Shown: positions 16,478 through 23,940 of the stretch, piece after piece
Numbering within the stretch: position 1 is the first letter of the stretch
Layout: every line of letters starts with the position of its first letter
Source: an uncultured Porphyromonadaceae bacterium
GTDB lineage: Bacteria; Bacteroidota; Bacteroidia; Bacteroidales; Muribaculaceae
Reading direction: 5' to 3'
Assembly (NCBI GenBank): GCA_900541865.1
Contig: UQLO01000012.1
Coordinates: forward strand, 1 to 64,000
DNA: 64,000 nt
Program-made: the position numbers and the translations under genes
Notes under the pieces: generated by a model
Told to the model about the DNA's origin: nothing
What the model saw: only the letters and a program-made list of their open reading frames with translations
Databases searched by the model: none

Positions 16478-18375
16478 TTTGCGGAGAGAATAGCCGTTAA
16501 GATAGAATCGGTGTCGAAACCGCACATGGCGTGCTGCTCGGCGGGGGTGGCCTGAGGTATGAAGCGGTCCGGGATGCCCAGACGCACAACCTTTATGCCC
16601 GGGGCGTTCAAGGCCATCCATTCCGCCACGGCACCGCCGAGGGCGCCGGCGCAGGTGCCGTCCTCGACCGTGACCACGGGCATACGGGCATCGGCGATGC
16701 GGCGCAGTATGCTCTCGTCGAGAGGCTTGAGGAAAACCATGTCGAAAACGGCGGCTTGCACGCCCTTCTCGGCGGCGCGTTCGGCGGCGGCGAGGGCGTC
16801 GTCGGCCACCGGCCCCAGAGTGAGCACGGCCACGTCGGTTCCTTCGCGGAGCTGCTCGCCTTTGCCGGTTTCGAGGGCGCGCATTTCGTTCTTCCAGTCG
16901 ACAAGGCGTCCGCCGCCTCGGGGATAGCGGATTGCGAAGGGACCATGGTCGGTGGTGGCGGCGGTGAACATCAGGTTGCGAAGCATATGCTCGTTGCGAG
17001 GCGCCGAGATGGTCATGCCGGGGACGGTGCGCAGGTAGGCAAGGTCGTAGGCGCCATGGTGGGTAGCGCCGTCTTCGCCCACCAGGCCTGCGCGGTCGAT
17101 GCAGAAGGTCACCGGGAGGCGGTTGAGGGCAACGTCGTGGATAATATGGTCGTAGCCTCGCTGAAGGAAGCTGGAGTAGATGGCCACAAAGGGCTTCATG
17201 CCGTCCTTGGCCATGCCGCCGGCGAAGGTCACGGCGTGGCCTTCGGAGATACCCACGTCGAAGACGCGCTCCGGGAGCTGAGCCTGCATGGTTGCCACCG
17301 AAGTCCCCGAGGGCATGGCCGCCGTGATGGCCACTATGGCCGGGTCGGCTTTGGCCAACTCGAGCAGAGTGTTGCCGAATACGTCTTGGTACTTGAGCGG
17401 TTGCGGGCCTGCCTTTTGGGAGCCTTTGCGGGAGCCGGTCTCGGGGTCGAAGCAGCCCGGGGCGTGCCATGTGGCGGGGTCGGCCTCGGCGGGGGCATAG
17501 CCTTTGCCTTTTACGGTCCGCAGATGGAGAATGCGCGGGCCTTCCATATCGCGGATGTCGGTGAGCACCCGCACGATGGTCTCAATGTCGTGGCCGTCGA
17601 AGGGTCCGAAGTAGCGTATGTTGAGACCCTCAAAGAGGTTCTGCTGCTTGGTCAGAAGGCTTTTGAGAGAATTGTTGAAGCGAAGCACGGCACCGCGGCG
17701 ACGGTCGGATACGAGGTGCAGTTTGCGGAGCGCCTTGAAGATTTTGAAGCGGACGTCGTTGTAGGCCTTCGAAGCAGTGAGGCGGGAGAGGTAAGAGTTG
17801 AGCGCTCCAACGTTTTTATCGATGCTCATGTCGTTGTCGTTGAGCACGATAAGGAGGTTATTCGGAGTGTTGGCGGCATTGTTGATGCCCTCGAAGGCCA
17901 GACCGCCGCTTATAGAGGCATCACCAACGACGGCGACCACATTTCGTCGCTCCTCGCCCTTTAGGCGCGAAGCAATCGCCATGCCCAGGGCCGCCGAGAT
18001 AGAGTTGGAGGCGTGTCCGGCGGCAAAGGTGTCGTATTCGCTCTCGTCGGGGTTGGGGAAGCCGCTGAGACCGTCCTTGCGTCGGTTGCCGGCGAAGGCG
18101 TCGCGGCGCCCGGTGAGAATCTTGTGGCCGTAGGCCTGATGACCCACGTCCCAAACGATACGGTCGCGCGGGGTGTCGAAAACATAATGTAGGGCCACGG
18201 TAAGCTCCACCGCGCCCATGCTTGAGGCGAAGTGGCCCGGATTGTCGGCCAGGCTGGCTATGAGGAACTTGCGTATTTCATCGCATACCTGAGGAAGTTG
18301 CTCGGGAGCGAGGCTTCGCAGGTCGGCGGGCAAGTTGATGGAATCGAGCAGGGGAGTGACAGTGCAAACGCTCAT
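16474..18375 (-). CDS. dxs: 1-deoxy-D-xylulose-5-phosphate synthase
   Basis: Thiamine-diphosphate enzyme joining pyruvate and glyceraldehyde 3-phosphate, first step of the MEP isoprenoid pathway. The 633 residues match the family. VGHQAYGHKILTGR (about residue 75), the ThDP-Mg motif beginning GDASISGGLAFE (about 150) and ending in LNDNDMSID, and CIDRAGLVGEDGATHHG in the pyrimidine-binding domain (about 425) are all visible. The final transketolase C-terminal domain is complete. It overlaps both the upstream small gene and downstream trkA by ATGA, so isoprenoid and potassium genes are co-expressed here. Confidence 0.97.
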   Translation of the reverse strand: MSVCTVTPLLDSINLPADLRSLAPEQLPQVCDEIRKFLIASLADNPGHFASSMGAVELTVALHYVFDTPRDRIVWDVGHQAYGHKILTGRRDAFAGNRRKDGLSGFPNPDESEYDTFAAGHASNSISAALGMAIASRLKGEERRNVVAVVGDASISGGLAFEGINNAANTPNNLLIVLNDNDMSIDKNVGALNSYLSRLTASKAYNDVRFKIFKALRKLHLVSDRRRGAVLRFNNSLKSLLTKQQNLFEGLNIRYFGPFDGHDIETIVRVLTDIRDMEGPRILHLRTVKGKGYAPAEADPATWHAPGCFDPETGSRKGSQKAGPQPLKYQDVFGNTLLELAKADPAIVAITAAMPSGTSVATMQAQLPERVFDVGISEGHAVTFAGGMAKDGMKPFVAIYSSFLQRGYDHIIHDVALNRLPVTFCIDRAGLVGEDGATHHGAYDLAYLRTVPGMTISAPRNEHMLRNLMFTAATTDHGPFAIRYPRGGGRLVDWKNEMRALETGKGEQLREGTDVAVLTLGPVADDALAAAERAAEKGVQAAVFDMVFLKPLDESILRRIADARMPVVTVEDGTCAGALGGAVAEWMALNAPGIKVVRLGIPDRFIPQATPAEQHAMCGFDTDSILTAILSAK

Positions 18376-18551
18376 TTCCTGATATATTTTTTATACATCG
18401 GCACAAACACAATGATTGCCGAGGCCACGATGACAAAGAGCGTGTAGAGGGTCAGAGGCGCGCGGGCAATAATATACGCCACCAGCGCCAGCCATATCAC
18501 GCCCAGAATAACGAAGCGGACAATAACCGAAGGTTGAATTTTTTGATGCAT
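18372..18551 (-). CDS. 59-aa two-helix membrane protein
   Basis: A short gene easily missed by length cut-offs. It encodes 59 residues with a polar start (MHQKIQPS), two hydrophobic helices (about 9-28 and 34-51) separated by RAPLTLY, and a basic end (MYKKYIRK), so both ends probably face the cytoplasm. Support comes from its own promoter at 18557-18587, the absence of other use for this stretch, and the ATGA overlap of its stop with the dxs start. No family is recognised. It could assist a partner in the operon such as TrkH. Confidence 0.75.
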   Translation of the reverse strand: MHQKIQPSVIVRFVILGVIWLALVAYIIARAPLTLYTLFVIVASAIIVFVPMYKKYIRK

Positions 18552-18556
18552 CGGTG

Positions 18557-18587
18557 CAAAATTAGCAAAAAATCCTCATCCGCCAAA
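18557..18587 (-). promoter_or_regulatory. Promoter of the small membrane protein-dxs-trkAH operon
   Basis: On the minus strand TTTG (18584-18587) and TAATTTTG (18557-18564) are separated by 19 bp. The start codon lies 5 bp after the -7 element, so the transcript would be leaderless or nearly so. The -33 element touches the rplS terminator. Confidence 0.65.
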
Positions 18588-18593
18588 GAAAAA

Positions 18594-18619
18594 CCGCCCG
18601 ACCCGGAGGGGTCAGGCGG
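18594..18619 (-). terminator. rplS terminator
   Basis: On the minus strand an 11-bp stem (CCGCCTGACCC with GGGTCGGGCGG, one G-U pair) and a 4-nt loop are followed by a T-rich run. It lies 26 bp after the rplS stop. Confidence 0.85.
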
Positions 18620-18644
18620 CAAAGACTTTTTAATAGACGCTTTA

Positions 18645-19013
18645 TCAAGCCTCCTTCTTGCCGGGACGACGCTCTTTGATGCGAGCCTTCTTGCCGGTGA
18701 GCTTGCGGAGATAGTAAAGCTTTGCACGGCGTACCTTACCGCGCTTGTTGATGGTGATGGAGTCGATGAAGGGGCTCTCGATGGGGAAGATACGCTCAAC
18801 ACCGATGTTGTCGCTCATCTTGCGGACGGTGAAACGCTTCTTGGCACCTTCGCCGGAAATGCGGATCACAACGCCGCGGTACTGCTGGATACGCTCTTTG
18901 TTGCCCTCTTTGATGCGGTAAGCCACTGTGATAGTGTCGCCGGGAGCAAAGTCGTACTCTTGGGTCTGCTTGCCGGTGGCAAAAGCCTCTTCGGCAATCT
19001 TAATCAAGTCCAT
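18645..19013 (-). CDS. rplS: 50S ribosomal protein L19
   Basis: Large-subunit ribosomal protein at the 30S-50S interface. The 122 residues carry the L19 signature: FAPGDTITVAYRIKEGNKER, then RIQQYRGVVIR, the SPFIDSI turn and the KVRRAKLYYLRKLTGKKARIKE basic tail. It is a single gene with its own promoter and terminator. Confidence 0.97.
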   Translation of the reverse strand: MDLIKIAEEAFATGKQTQEYDFAPGDTITVAYRIKEGNKERIQQYRGVVIRISGEGAKKRFTVRKMSDNIGVERIFPIESPFIDSITINKRGKVRRAKLYYLRKLTGKKARIKERRPGKKEA

Positions 19014-19094
19014 TGTTTGATAACTGGTTTAATGTTAACATTATTCGCAATATAAACAGGCTGCATGTCCTGCCAGAGATTGGGAATCCGGCCG

Positions 19095-19126
19095 CAAAGG
19101 TAATACTTTTTTCTCACTTACGCAAA
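19095..19126 (-). promoter_or_regulatory. rplS promoter
   Basis: On the minus strand TTTG (19123-19126) and TACCTTTG (19095-19102) are separated by exactly 20 bp. The leader to rplS is about 75 nt, long enough for a regulatory structure, though none was identified. Confidence 0.8.
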
Positions 19127-19177
19127 TATTATTTCCGGCCGCTCTTCTTCTTGGGTCTGAAAATCAAATAAAATGCG

Positions 19178-19185
19178 TATCTTTG
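19178..19185 (+). promoter_or_regulatory. -7 element before the 19193 gene
   Basis: TATCTTTG ends 7 bp before the ATG at 19193, so transcription should start at or next to the start codon (leaderless mRNA). A weak TTG at 19151-19153 is the only -33 candidate. Confidence 0.55.
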
Positions 19186-19192
19186 CGGCGCT

Positions 19193-19969
19193 ATGGGCAA
19201 TCAGAGCAGTCAGAATCGAAACGGGGCGCAGGGACCCGGCGGCAGGCAATCTCTAATCATCGGGGTAGTCGGCCTGTTGGTCATGCTATTTATGGCGGTC
19301 TACTCCTATAATTATTTTGAAGAAGAGGAGCGTCGCGACCGTCATTACCGCGAGAGTCATCAGCTTGATTCAGTCCTCTTCCGTGAGCACCTTGCAGAGC
19401 AGCAAGTGGTGCGCGCACGGCAGCAATGGATTAGCGACTCCATAGCGCGTGCAAATGCGCCGAGATACTCTCTGGAGTCCGTCCGACAGATGGTACGCGC
19501 CCGGGTGCCCAGTTACTCCTGGATCTACCTCTGGCGGCTCAACAACGACGAGTGGATAATGCGCTACATGCGGGAGTACGGCGGCAAGGAGCACTGGTTC
19601 ATGCAGCGCTTCAACCCCACAACGCGCCATTTCGAGCGTGCCCGCGAATATGCCACCGTGGCCTACCGCAGCAACGGTTCCTCCGTGAATACGCGGCTGC
19701 CAAACGCCCGATGTCGTTTCACCGAGCATAGTTTGACAGGAAGTCTCGAATATTATGAGGACGACGACCCTGTGCGCTACTACAGCCGGCGAGGAATAGA
19801 AAGCATATGCCTCATCCCCTCGACTACCACCAGTCCCCTGGCGCAGCAGCGCATCCGCGCTCTCCGCTCCGCCCCGGACTACTACTACGACGATGACGAC
19901 GACGACGACGACGAAGACGAATACAATTACGATTACGACGAAGACCTCTATTATTACTACGGCGAGTGA
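19193..19969 (+). CDS. Hypothetical single-span membrane protein with acidic Asp/Tyr tail
   Basis: Not recognised. The 258 residues start with a polar Gln/Gly/Asn-rich segment, followed by one membrane helix (about 20-42) and a charged, possibly coiled-coil stretch (about 43-85). A tryptophan-rich middle follows (SYSWIYLWRLNNDEWIMRYM). The last 35 residues are almost only Asp, Glu, Tyr and Asn, starting with YYYDDDDDDDDEDE. The orientation suggests a short cytoplasmic N-terminus and an extracytoplasmic body. The tail could bind divalent cations; this is inference. Confidence 0.7.
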   Translation: MGNQSSQNRNGAQGPGGRQSLIIGVVGLLVMLFMAVYSYNYFEEEERRDRHYRESHQLDSVLFREHLAEQQVVRARQQWISDSIARANAPRYSLESVRQMVRARVPSYSWIYLWRLNNDEWIMRYMREYGGKEHWFMQRFNPTTRHFERAREYATVAYRSNGSSVNTRLPNARCRFTEHSLTGSLEYYEDDDPVRYYSRRGIESICLIPSTTTSPLAQQRIRALRSAPDYYYDDDDDDDDEDEYNYDYDEDLYYYYGE

Positions 19970-20065
19970 AGGGTCGGCGATGGTGCTTTTTTTGCGGTTA
20001 TAAGCGCGATTTTTACAAAAATATGCGATAAGCGACCCGGGGAAATGTTAAATCCGGGCGAAAAA

Positions 20066-20097
20066 TTTGCGGGGATAGAAAAAAAGCGCTAATTTCG
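20066..20097 (+). promoter_or_regulatory. Promoter of the 20.1-kb non-coding RNA
   Basis: TTTG at 20066-20069 and TAATTTCG at 20090-20097 are exactly 20 bp apart. No open frame with coding character follows. Confidence 0.7.
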
Positions 20098-20103
20098 CTT
20101 TTG

Positions 20104-20494
20104 CAAAAGAGGCCGCAGGTCGGTTCTCTGCGACGGTATCTTCACCGTTTGTGCAATTTGTCGGTCCGGTTCGCCGGCGGCAGAAGTGAAGTGTCGGCAT
20201 ATCGTCGCGATGTCAGCCCCCGCAGGCGAGGCATCATAGTTTTTTCATATCGCTCCCGATGGCGAACTTCAAAACAAACCCTTCGGGGGGTAGGCGCGGA
20301 CTGCGTCTGCACTTGACGTTTGCGATATGAAAACAACATCAGGACTCTTACATACTTTCGAATAACTTTACTGCTGCGAGCAACGCACCACGCGATGTTC
20401 GTGGCCTTGTCGTGCGTCTAAATCACCATATATAGAAATCACGCAAACCAAAACCGGAGAGGCTGCACCGCAATGGTGGCAGCCCTCCTTTTTT
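20104..20494 (+). ncRNA. Candidate structured non-coding RNA, about 390 nt
   Basis: A promoter upstream and an intrinsic terminator at the end define a transcript without a convincing protein. It is rich in hairpins: ACGGT/ACCGT (20133-20148), CCGG-TTCG-CCGG (20166-20177), CCC-TTCG-GGG (20279-20288), GCGGAC/GTCTGC (about 20296-20310), and nested ACGCAC/GTGCGT with CACG/CGTG (20383-20417). A long-range helix joins 20239-20253 to GCGATATGAAAAC at 20322-20334. The length suggests RNase P RNA or tmRNA, but the conserved GAGGAAAGTC core of the former and the tRNA-like ends of the latter are absent. The family is unknown. Confidence 0.6.
20455..20494 (+). terminator. Terminator of the non-coding RNA
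   Basis: GGAGAGGCTGCACC (20455-20468) pairs with GGTGGCAGCCCTCC (20474-20487) with small bulges, followed by seven T (20488-20494). Confidence 0.85.
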
Positions 20495-20539
20495 TGCATA
20501 GCCTTTGGAAAATTCTGCGGATTAATGAGTTGGGAGAAG

Positions 20540-20602
20540 TTATCAACAGTTTGTTGATAAGTGTCGATAAGTTATCGACATTGGTAGTCGGAGTGTTGAT
20601 AA
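20540..20602. other. Cluster of five DnaA-box-like 9-mers
   Basis: TTATCAACA (20540-20548), TGTTGATAA (20552-20560), TGTCGATAA (20562-20570), TTATCGACA (20572-20580) and TGTTGATAA (20594-20602) lie on alternating strands with 3, 1, 1 and 13 bp between them. Each differs from the DnaA box TTATCCACA by one base. An AT-rich stretch follows at about 20680-20710. This could be the chromosomal origin, a DnaA reservoir, or the operator of another factor. No gene lies between 20495 and 20766. Confidence 0.45.
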
Positions 20603-20668
20603 CTTTTGCAGAGCCGGCTTTGGCAGAGGTCGGAGTAGGGTTGGCCGGAGTTCCGGTTTCGGGATGTT

Positions 20669-20700
20669 TTTGGCTGTTTCGGAAATTTTAAGTAATTTTA
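20669..20700 (+). promoter_or_regulatory. Promoter of the 20.8-25 kb outer-membrane operon
   Basis: TTTG at 20669-20672 and TAATTTTA at 20693-20700 are separated by exactly 20 bp. The leader to the first gene is about 55 nt. Confidence 0.6.
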
Positions 20701-20766
20701 CACCGATTTTGCTATGGCGGCCGACGACGAGCCGCACAAAGAGTACAAACGACAATCATCACGGCA

Positions 20767-21513
20767 ATGAAAATATCAAACCTCCGGTGCTTGTTTGCGG
20801 TTTTTGCGGTATGCTTGGTGGCATGCCTTCCGGCTGCGGCCCAGGAGCATTTCCACCGCAGTCTGGAGCAGGTGAGCTTTGTGCCCAAAGGCGCCTGGAT
20901 AGGCGGCGTGAGCGTAAGTTACTCCCAGAGCGACCAGGACAACTATCAGTTTTTGGTTTTTGAAAGCATCAACGGCGATACATATCAGTTTAAGGTAAGC
21001 CCTACGGTGCTTTTCAGCTTCCGCGACAATCTGGCCGCCGGCGGCCGCTTCTCCTACAGTCGCAAGCGCACCCGACTGAACACAGCCGACATCGTGCTGG
21101 ACTCGGAGACGGACTACAACATCGACAATCTCTACAGCATATCGCAGAGCTACCACGGCACGGCCCTCTTCCGCAGCTACTTCAGCCTGGGGCGCTCGAC
21201 GCGTTTCGGCATGTTCGCCGAGGTGCAGCTCGAGCTCGGCGGCGGTCAGAGCAAACTCTGCAACGGCTCCGGCAATGACCTCACCGGCACGTATTCGCGC
21301 AACTTCAGCCTCAACGTCGGCCTCGCCCCGGGTATGTGCGTATTTCTAAACAACTATTCCGCGCTGGAGGTCAATGTCGGCGTGCTCGGTTTCGGCTATA
21401 ACCACACCCACGCCATCACCGACCAAATCTACGTGGCCAACATGAACACCAACCACGCCAATTTCAAAATAAACCTGTTCAGCATCACTTTCGGCGTGAT
21501 GTTCTACATATAA
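20767..21513 (+). CDS. Predicted outer-membrane beta-barrel protein (paralogue 1)
   Basis: 248 residues. A signal peptide (to about Ala25) is followed by alternating aromatic/polar beta strands ending in ITFGVMFYI, an outer-membrane C-terminal strand pattern. After the signal it opens with VSFVPKGAWIGGVSVSYSQ, and its downstream neighbour has the equivalent IFIPRGKWGFGVTASYGE; the FGMFAEVQLELGGG and FSLNVGLAPGMCVFL segments also match the neighbour. The two are tandem paralogues of about 10-12 strands. The specific function is unknown. It is the first gene of a four-gene operon. Confidence 0.75.
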   Translation: MKISNLRCLFAVFAVCLVACLPAAAQEHFHRSLEQVSFVPKGAWIGGVSVSYSQSDQDNYQFLVFESINGDTYQFKVSPTVLFSFRDNLAAGGRFSYSRKRTRLNTADIVLDSETDYNIDNLYSISQSYHGTALFRSYFSLGRSTRFGMFAEVQLELGGGQSKLCNGSGNDLTGTYSRNFSLNVGLAPGMCVFLNNYSALEVNVGVLGFGYNHTHAITDQIYVANMNTNHANFKINLFSITFGVMFYI

Positions 21514-21525
21514 TACCGGGGCCAT

Positions 21526-22356
21526 ATGAAACTGAAAACGATACTTCTGCTTCTGCTGGCCACGGTGAGTATGGCAGCATCCGGCCAGACCATAGTCCGC
21601 AAGGGCGAACGCGAGCCCGACAGCGTGCGTATGGTCGTTGTAGGCCGCGACACGGTCAACATCATCATTCCCGAGCGCAACTTCGGACGCTTCGACCGCG
21701 GTCTGTTCAACTATATATTCATTCCGCGAGGCAAATGGGGCTTCGGCGTCACCGCCAGCTACGGCGAGCTCAACACCGAGGACATCCAGGTGCTCTCCAT
21801 CCTCAAGGATGTCAATTTCAAGGGCAAGCAGTACTCCATCAAGCCCTACATGAGCTACTTCATCAGCCACAACCAAAGCATAGGCCTCAAATTCAACTAC
21901 ACCCGCGGCATCGCTGACTTAGGGCGCCTGGCAGTGGATTTCGACGAAGACCTCAACTTCACTCTCCGCGATGTGAGCTACTACCAGCAGAGCTTCGCCG
22001 TCGGTGCCTTCTACCGCAACTATATCGGTCTGGACCAGAACGGACGCTTCGGCGTCTTCAACGAGGTCGACCTGCAGTTTGCCAGCGGCTCATCGCGCTT
22101 CAAGCGCCTCTACAACGGCGAACCGCGCGACACCCGCACCCTCACCACGCAGGCCTCGCTCAACTTCAGCCCGGGCGTGTGCGTATTCATTCAGGAATAT
22201 GTGAGCTTCAACGTCAGCTTCGGCGTTTTTGGCCTGAAAATGAGGCACGAAAAGCAGTACACCGATGGCGTCGAAGAAGGCTCGCGCTTCACTTCCGGCG
22301 CCAATTTCCGTTTCAATATCTTCAATATCAATTTCGGCCTGATGGTCGTTATCTAA
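21526..22356 (+). CDS. Predicted outer-membrane beta-barrel protein (paralogue 2)
   Basis: 276 residues with a signal peptide (to about Gly20) and a barrel ending in FNINFGLMVVI. It shares with the preceding protein the opening PRGKW motif, FGVFNEVDLQFASG and LNFSPGVCVFIQEYVSFNVSFGVFG. An extra about 40 residues between signal peptide and barrel (RKGEREPDSVRMVVVGRD) mark divergence. It lies 12 bp after paralogue 1 and 3 bp before the lipoprotein gene, so co-expression is near certain. The pair may form a hetero-complex; this is inference. Confidence 0.75.
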   Translation: MKLKTILLLLLATVSMAASGQTIVRKGEREPDSVRMVVVGRDTVNIIIPERNFGRFDRGLFNYIFIPRGKWGFGVTASYGELNTEDIQVLSILKDVNFKGKQYSIKPYMSYFISHNQSIGLKFNYTRGIADLGRLAVDFDEDLNFTLRDVSYYQQSFAVGAFYRNYIGLDQNGRFGVFNEVDLQFASGSSRFKRLYNGEPRDTRTLTTQASLNFSPGVCVFIQEYVSFNVSFGVFGLKMRHEKQYTDGVEEGSRFTSGANFRFNIFNINFGLMVVI

Positions 22357-22359
22357 GGC

Positions 22360-23934
22360 ATGAAAATGGAAAAAATCTTCAGGATTGTATCGGCTCTGGT
22401 ACTCACCCTTGCAATGGGAGCCTGCATAACCAACGATATACCTTATCCCCGCATACAACCCAACTTTCTGACTTTCAACGTGCTCGGGCAGGATGGTGGC
22501 ACCGTCATCGACTCCATAAACCGCTCGGTGACCGTCACCCTCGAAGAAACGGCCGACATCTACGCCGTGCAGGTCAGCGGATACACCCTCACCCCCGGCG
22601 CCAGCCTGCAGGAAGACATTTTCTCGGCGCCAATCGACATGTCCGCTCCCGTAAGCGTCATTCTTTCGCTCTATCAGGACTATACCTGGACCATCAAGGC
22701 CAACCAGACCATCGAACGTTATTTCGAAGTCGAAGGCCAGGTAGGCTCCTCGCTCATCGACGTTCCCGGCCGACGCATAATAGTGCAGGTTCGCAAGGGC
22801 AGCGACCTGAGCAAGCTGCGCGTGATTCGCGCAAAGCTGGCCAACGAAGGCTCGACCATGGATCCCGACATTGCCGAAGGCGGTACCATCGACGCCTCTC
22901 ACCCCGTTACTATTAAGGTATACGTCTTCGACCACCGCCAGGACTGGACCCTCTATGCCGAGACGGTCGAGGAAACAGTGCGGACTGTCAGCGTCGACGC
23001 CTGGACAAACGTGATGTGGATTCAAGGCTCCGCCGAAGCCGGCGCCGACAACGGCGCCCAGTACCGCCTCCAGGGCGACAACGAATGGATAGATGTCCCG
23101 GCGGCTAACATAACCCACAACGGCGGGTCGTTCACCGCCCGCGTAGACCATCTTAGCCCCAACACGGCATACGAGGCCCGCGCAACATCCGGCCAGGACG
23201 CCGGCGAAACCCTCACGGCCACCACCGGCTCCGCCATCCAGCTGCCCAACAGCGACTTCGACCAGTGGTGGCTCGACGGCAAAATATGGTGCCCGTGGGC
23301 CGAAGGCGGCACACCCTATTGGGGGACAGGCAACAAAGGCGCAACCACGCTGGGTCCCTCCAATACCGTTCCCACCGACGATACCCCCACCGGAACCGGC
23401 TGGGCCGCAAAGCTCGAAACCAAGTTCGTGGGCATCGGCGCTATCGGCAAACTCGCCGCCGGTAACCTCTTTGCCGGGGACTATGTTCGCACCGACGGCA
23501 CAAACGGCGTACTCTCCTTCGGACGACCCTTCACCGAGCGGCCCACACGCCTGAAGGGATACTACAAGTACACCGGAACCGCTATCACCCACGCCGACAA
23601 CGACCACAAATCGCTTATCGGCCAACCCGACACCTGCATAGTCTGGGTGGCGCTGATCGACTCCGACGAACCCTTCGAAATCCGTACAAACCCCAAAGAC
23701 CGGCAGCTTTTCAATCCTGCCGGAAGCGAAGTGGTGGCCTACGGCAACTTCGAGCAAAGCCAGACTGTCGGGCAGTGGATTCCTTTTGAATTCGAACTCA
23801 AATACACTTCTACATCGCGAGTGCCGAAATACATACTCGTGACGGCATCCGCCAGCAAATACGGCGACTACTTCACCGGGGGCAATGGCTCAATTCTCTA
23901 TATCGACGACTTTGTGTTAGAATACGATTACTAA
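22360..23934 (+). CDS. PCMD-domain lipoprotein
   Basis: 524 residues. A lipoprotein signal ends at about Cys22 (MGACITND), with an alternative start two codons later. The middle has Ig-like beta domains (about 40-215). The C-terminal half from about residue 285 (LPNSDFDQWW) matches the putative carbohydrate-metabolism (PCMD) family: WGTGNKGATTLGPSNTVP, then TGTGWAAKLETKFV and a final YIDDFVLEYDY. PCMD proteins are surface lipoproteins of Bacteroidetes thought to handle glycans; their biochemical role is not settled. It sits between the barrel pair and a porin. Confidence 0.85.
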   Translation: MKMEKIFRIVSALVLTLAMGACITNDIPYPRIQPNFLTFNVLGQDGGTVIDSINRSVTVTLEETADIYAVQVSGYTLTPGASLQEDIFSAPIDMSAPVSVILSLYQDYTWTIKANQTIERYFEVEGQVGSSLIDVPGRRIIVQVRKGSDLSKLRVIRAKLANEGSTMDPDIAEGGTIDASHPVTIKVYVFDHRQDWTLYAETVEETVRTVSVDAWTNVMWIQGSAEAGADNGAQYRLQGDNEWIDVPAANITHNGGSFTARVDHLSPNTAYEARATSGQDAGETLTATTGSAIQLPNSDFDQWWLDGKIWCPWAEGGTPYWGTGNKGATTLGPSNTVPTDDTPTGTGWAAKLETKFVGIGAIGKLAAGNLFAGDYVRTDGTNGVLSFGRPFTERPTRLKGYYKYTGTAITHADNDHKSLIGQPDTCIVWVALIDSDEPFEIRTNPKDRQLFNPAGSEVVAYGNFEQSQTVGQWIPFEFELKYTSTSRVPKYILVTASASKYGDYFTGGNGSILYIDDFVLEYDY

Positions 23935-23940
23935 ACTAAA

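Noticed and set aside
20101..20316. 71-residue Arg-rich frame in the non-coding RNA
   Set aside because: No ribosome-binding context, composition reflects hairpins, and its start lies at or before the expected transcription start.
20104..20494. RNase P RNA or tmRNA
   Set aside because: Size fits, but GAGGAAAGTC-type P4 core and tRNA-like ends are absent.
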